Below, in pieces: positions 12,441-13,531 of a stretch of DNA of 13,531 nt. Within the stretch, counting starts at the first letter, position 1. The number at the start of each line of letters is the position of its first letter. Position numbers and translations under genes: made by a program. The notes beneath the pieces are model-generated. The model saw only the letters and a list, made by a program, of their open reading frames with translations. It was not told the origin of the DNA and did not search any database. This DNA is from Nanobdellota archaeon (GTDB lineage: Archaea > Nanobdellota > Nanobdellia > Pacearchaeales > GW2011-AR1): the NCBI GenBank assembly GCA_023397215.1, contig JAEWUG010000003.1, positions 1 through 13,531 of the forward strand. Direction: 5' to 3'.

Positions 12441-13507
12441 TATAAGAATTTATTGAGATATTTAATTATTTCAGATACACTAAGAGAATTAACAAACCTA
12501 ATAATATCTTCCTTTGAAGAGATTTTGTTTTGGTTTTTAGACTCATAAAACTCGTTAAACTCATCTGCAGTTAAGTTCGCTAAAAGATAATATTTTGAAT
12601 AGTTTACTAACCAAGATTCGTAATCTCTTCTTTTTTCTAGATCAATGTGCTTAATTAAAGGCCCTTCAATTACATTAAAAGCAAGATTCTCATTTAGAGT
12701 AAATAGTCCAAACGTATTTTCTGAGGGATATTTCTTATTTGGATGGATTTCAAAACCTTTATCAAATAGTTTGGTGTTTAGATACTTGTTTAACTGGGAA
12801 GCCATACTCGTAGTACTTGTTTTAGCCTCTCCAACTATCAAAAGATTTTGATCTATCTTAGCAGGTTTTTTAGTTAATGATTTTCTTATCCTTAACATAG
12901 CCAACTCTATCAAATAAATATTACTTAGTCCATTTTCCTTAGATAATATTTCTTTTAACATATATCCCCCGAAATCAGGAGATCCTTGTTTGTGGCTCAA
13001 GGGGATTTGATTTTCTACAAGATAATTCTTCTTCCTAAAATACTCACAGGTTAAATATTCCATAAAAGGCTCCATACCATTACCTTTTTTTGAGGATTCA
13101 ATTCTCTGTATAATATAATTGGTACAGTTTTTATTATCTTTACAAAATTTAATGAGTTTAGTTTGTAACTCGGCCTCTGAATTAAACTCTACTGGGATAA
13201 TTATCTTTGCCCCATGGAATAAATATTCTTTTGCTAGTGAAAGGTTGTAAGGTGTATTTTTCAAATTTAAGTTATCAAATAACCCTGTAACAAACTTGTA
13301 ATCAAATGCATTATAGAATAATTTGGTTAATCCCTTTGGCGTAAATGGGAATAAGGGGTTGTCTAAATAACCTGATCCAGTTATTAGAGAATAAATAAAT
13401 GCATTATATGGGTCCATTTTGACCCCTTGTCCTAGTGAAGTCTCAACTAATTCCAATCCAAAATTAGTTTTCATTATTTTTAAAAATTTTTTACTGTCAA
13501 TTTCCAT
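12440..13507 (-). CDS. PD-(D/E)xK nuclease, likely restriction endonuclease
   Basis: The 355-residue protein has a convincing PD-(D/E)xK core: helix Glu at E146 or E150 (MEPFMEYLTCEYFRKK), P177-D178 in QGSPDFGGY, and E227-A-K229 in NLLIVGEAKTST. The 49-residue gap between PD and ExK is wide but seen in restriction enzymes. Residues 1-140 are an extra domain, perhaps for target recognition; 235-355 are helical. It should cut DNA with metal ions in the cytoplasm. The ATG at 13507 is near the window edge, so the promoter is only partly visible. It is coupled to the second nuclease-like gene, and the pair might form a heterodimeric enzyme. The G+C of this block is visibly higher than in the core genes, which suggests acquisition by transfer. 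Confidence 0.7.
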   Translation of the reverse strand: MEIDSKKFLKIMKTNFGLELVETSLGQGVKMDPYNAFIYSLITGSGYLDNPLFPFTPKGLTKLFYNAFDYKFVTGLFDNLNLKNTPYNLSLAKEYLFHGAKIIIPVEFNSEAELQTKLIKFCKDNKNCTNYIIQRIESSKKGNGMEPFMEYLTCEYFRKKNYLVENQIPLSHKQGSPDFGGYMLKEILSKENGLSNIYLIELAMLRIRKSLTKKPAKIDQNLLIVGEAKTSTTSMASQLNKYLNTKLFDKGFEIHPNKKYPSENTFGLFTLNENLAFNVIEGPLIKHIDLEKRRDYESWLVNYSKYYLLANLTADEFNEFYESKNQNKISSKEDIIRFVNSLSVSEIIKYLNKFL

Positions 13508-13531
13508 TAATGATATTATTAACTATTGTTC

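Overview
The window looks like a piece of a small, very A+T-rich archaeal genome, most likely a DPANN archaeon of the Woesearchaeota/Pacearchaeota kind. The reasons are direct: archaeal/eukaryotic-type ribosomal proteins eS19, eL39 and eL31 in one operon, an archaeal-type UMP kinase start, a type IV pilin with an archaeal class III signal, LamG-like surface proteins, a tRNA-Asp with no encoded CCA, and TATA boxes about 26 bases upstream of start codons (leaderless mRNAs). The exact lineage is inference.

Left part (1-5760), apparently chromosomal core with lineage-specific genes. A partial pyrH (minus) diverges from a 47-residue ORF with a strong ribosome binding site. Next come two overlapping plus-strand genes: a small membrane-anchored protein and a pilin-like protein with a C-terminal LamG domain. 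They converge on the minus-strand operon eS19-eL39-eL31, whose junctions are a 2-base gap pattern (TAA-A-ATG) and whose leader can fold into two hairpins. Diverging from it is a coupled pair of unrecognised proteins (coiled coil; conserved-looking C-terminal domain). They are followed by a 31-codon ORF that reads like the first residues of cysteinyl-tRNA synthetase, coupled to a HEPN-like gene, and by a 35-residue minus-strand ORF.

Right part (5896-13531), probably an integrated or accessory region. tRNA-Asp is followed within 95 bases by a tyrosine recombinase reading away from it. Then come a large secreted protein with three LamG domains, a 345-base gap with hairpins and a possible broken membrane gene, and a single-HKD phospholipase-D-like membrane protein. 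On the minus strand, reading back toward it, are a PD-(D/E)xK nuclease, a second nuclease-like protein coupled to it, a DNA methyltransferase fragment that has lost both ends, and a 42-residue ORF coupled to that fragment.

How it may fit together: the left half supplies translation, nucleotide and surface functions. The right half has the look of a tRNA-targeted integrative element carrying a surface adhesin-like protein and the remains of a restriction-modification system. The two nuclease genes are intact while the methyltransferase is not, which is the most notable puzzle here. No CRISPR array, rRNA gene or recognisable insertion sequence was seen.
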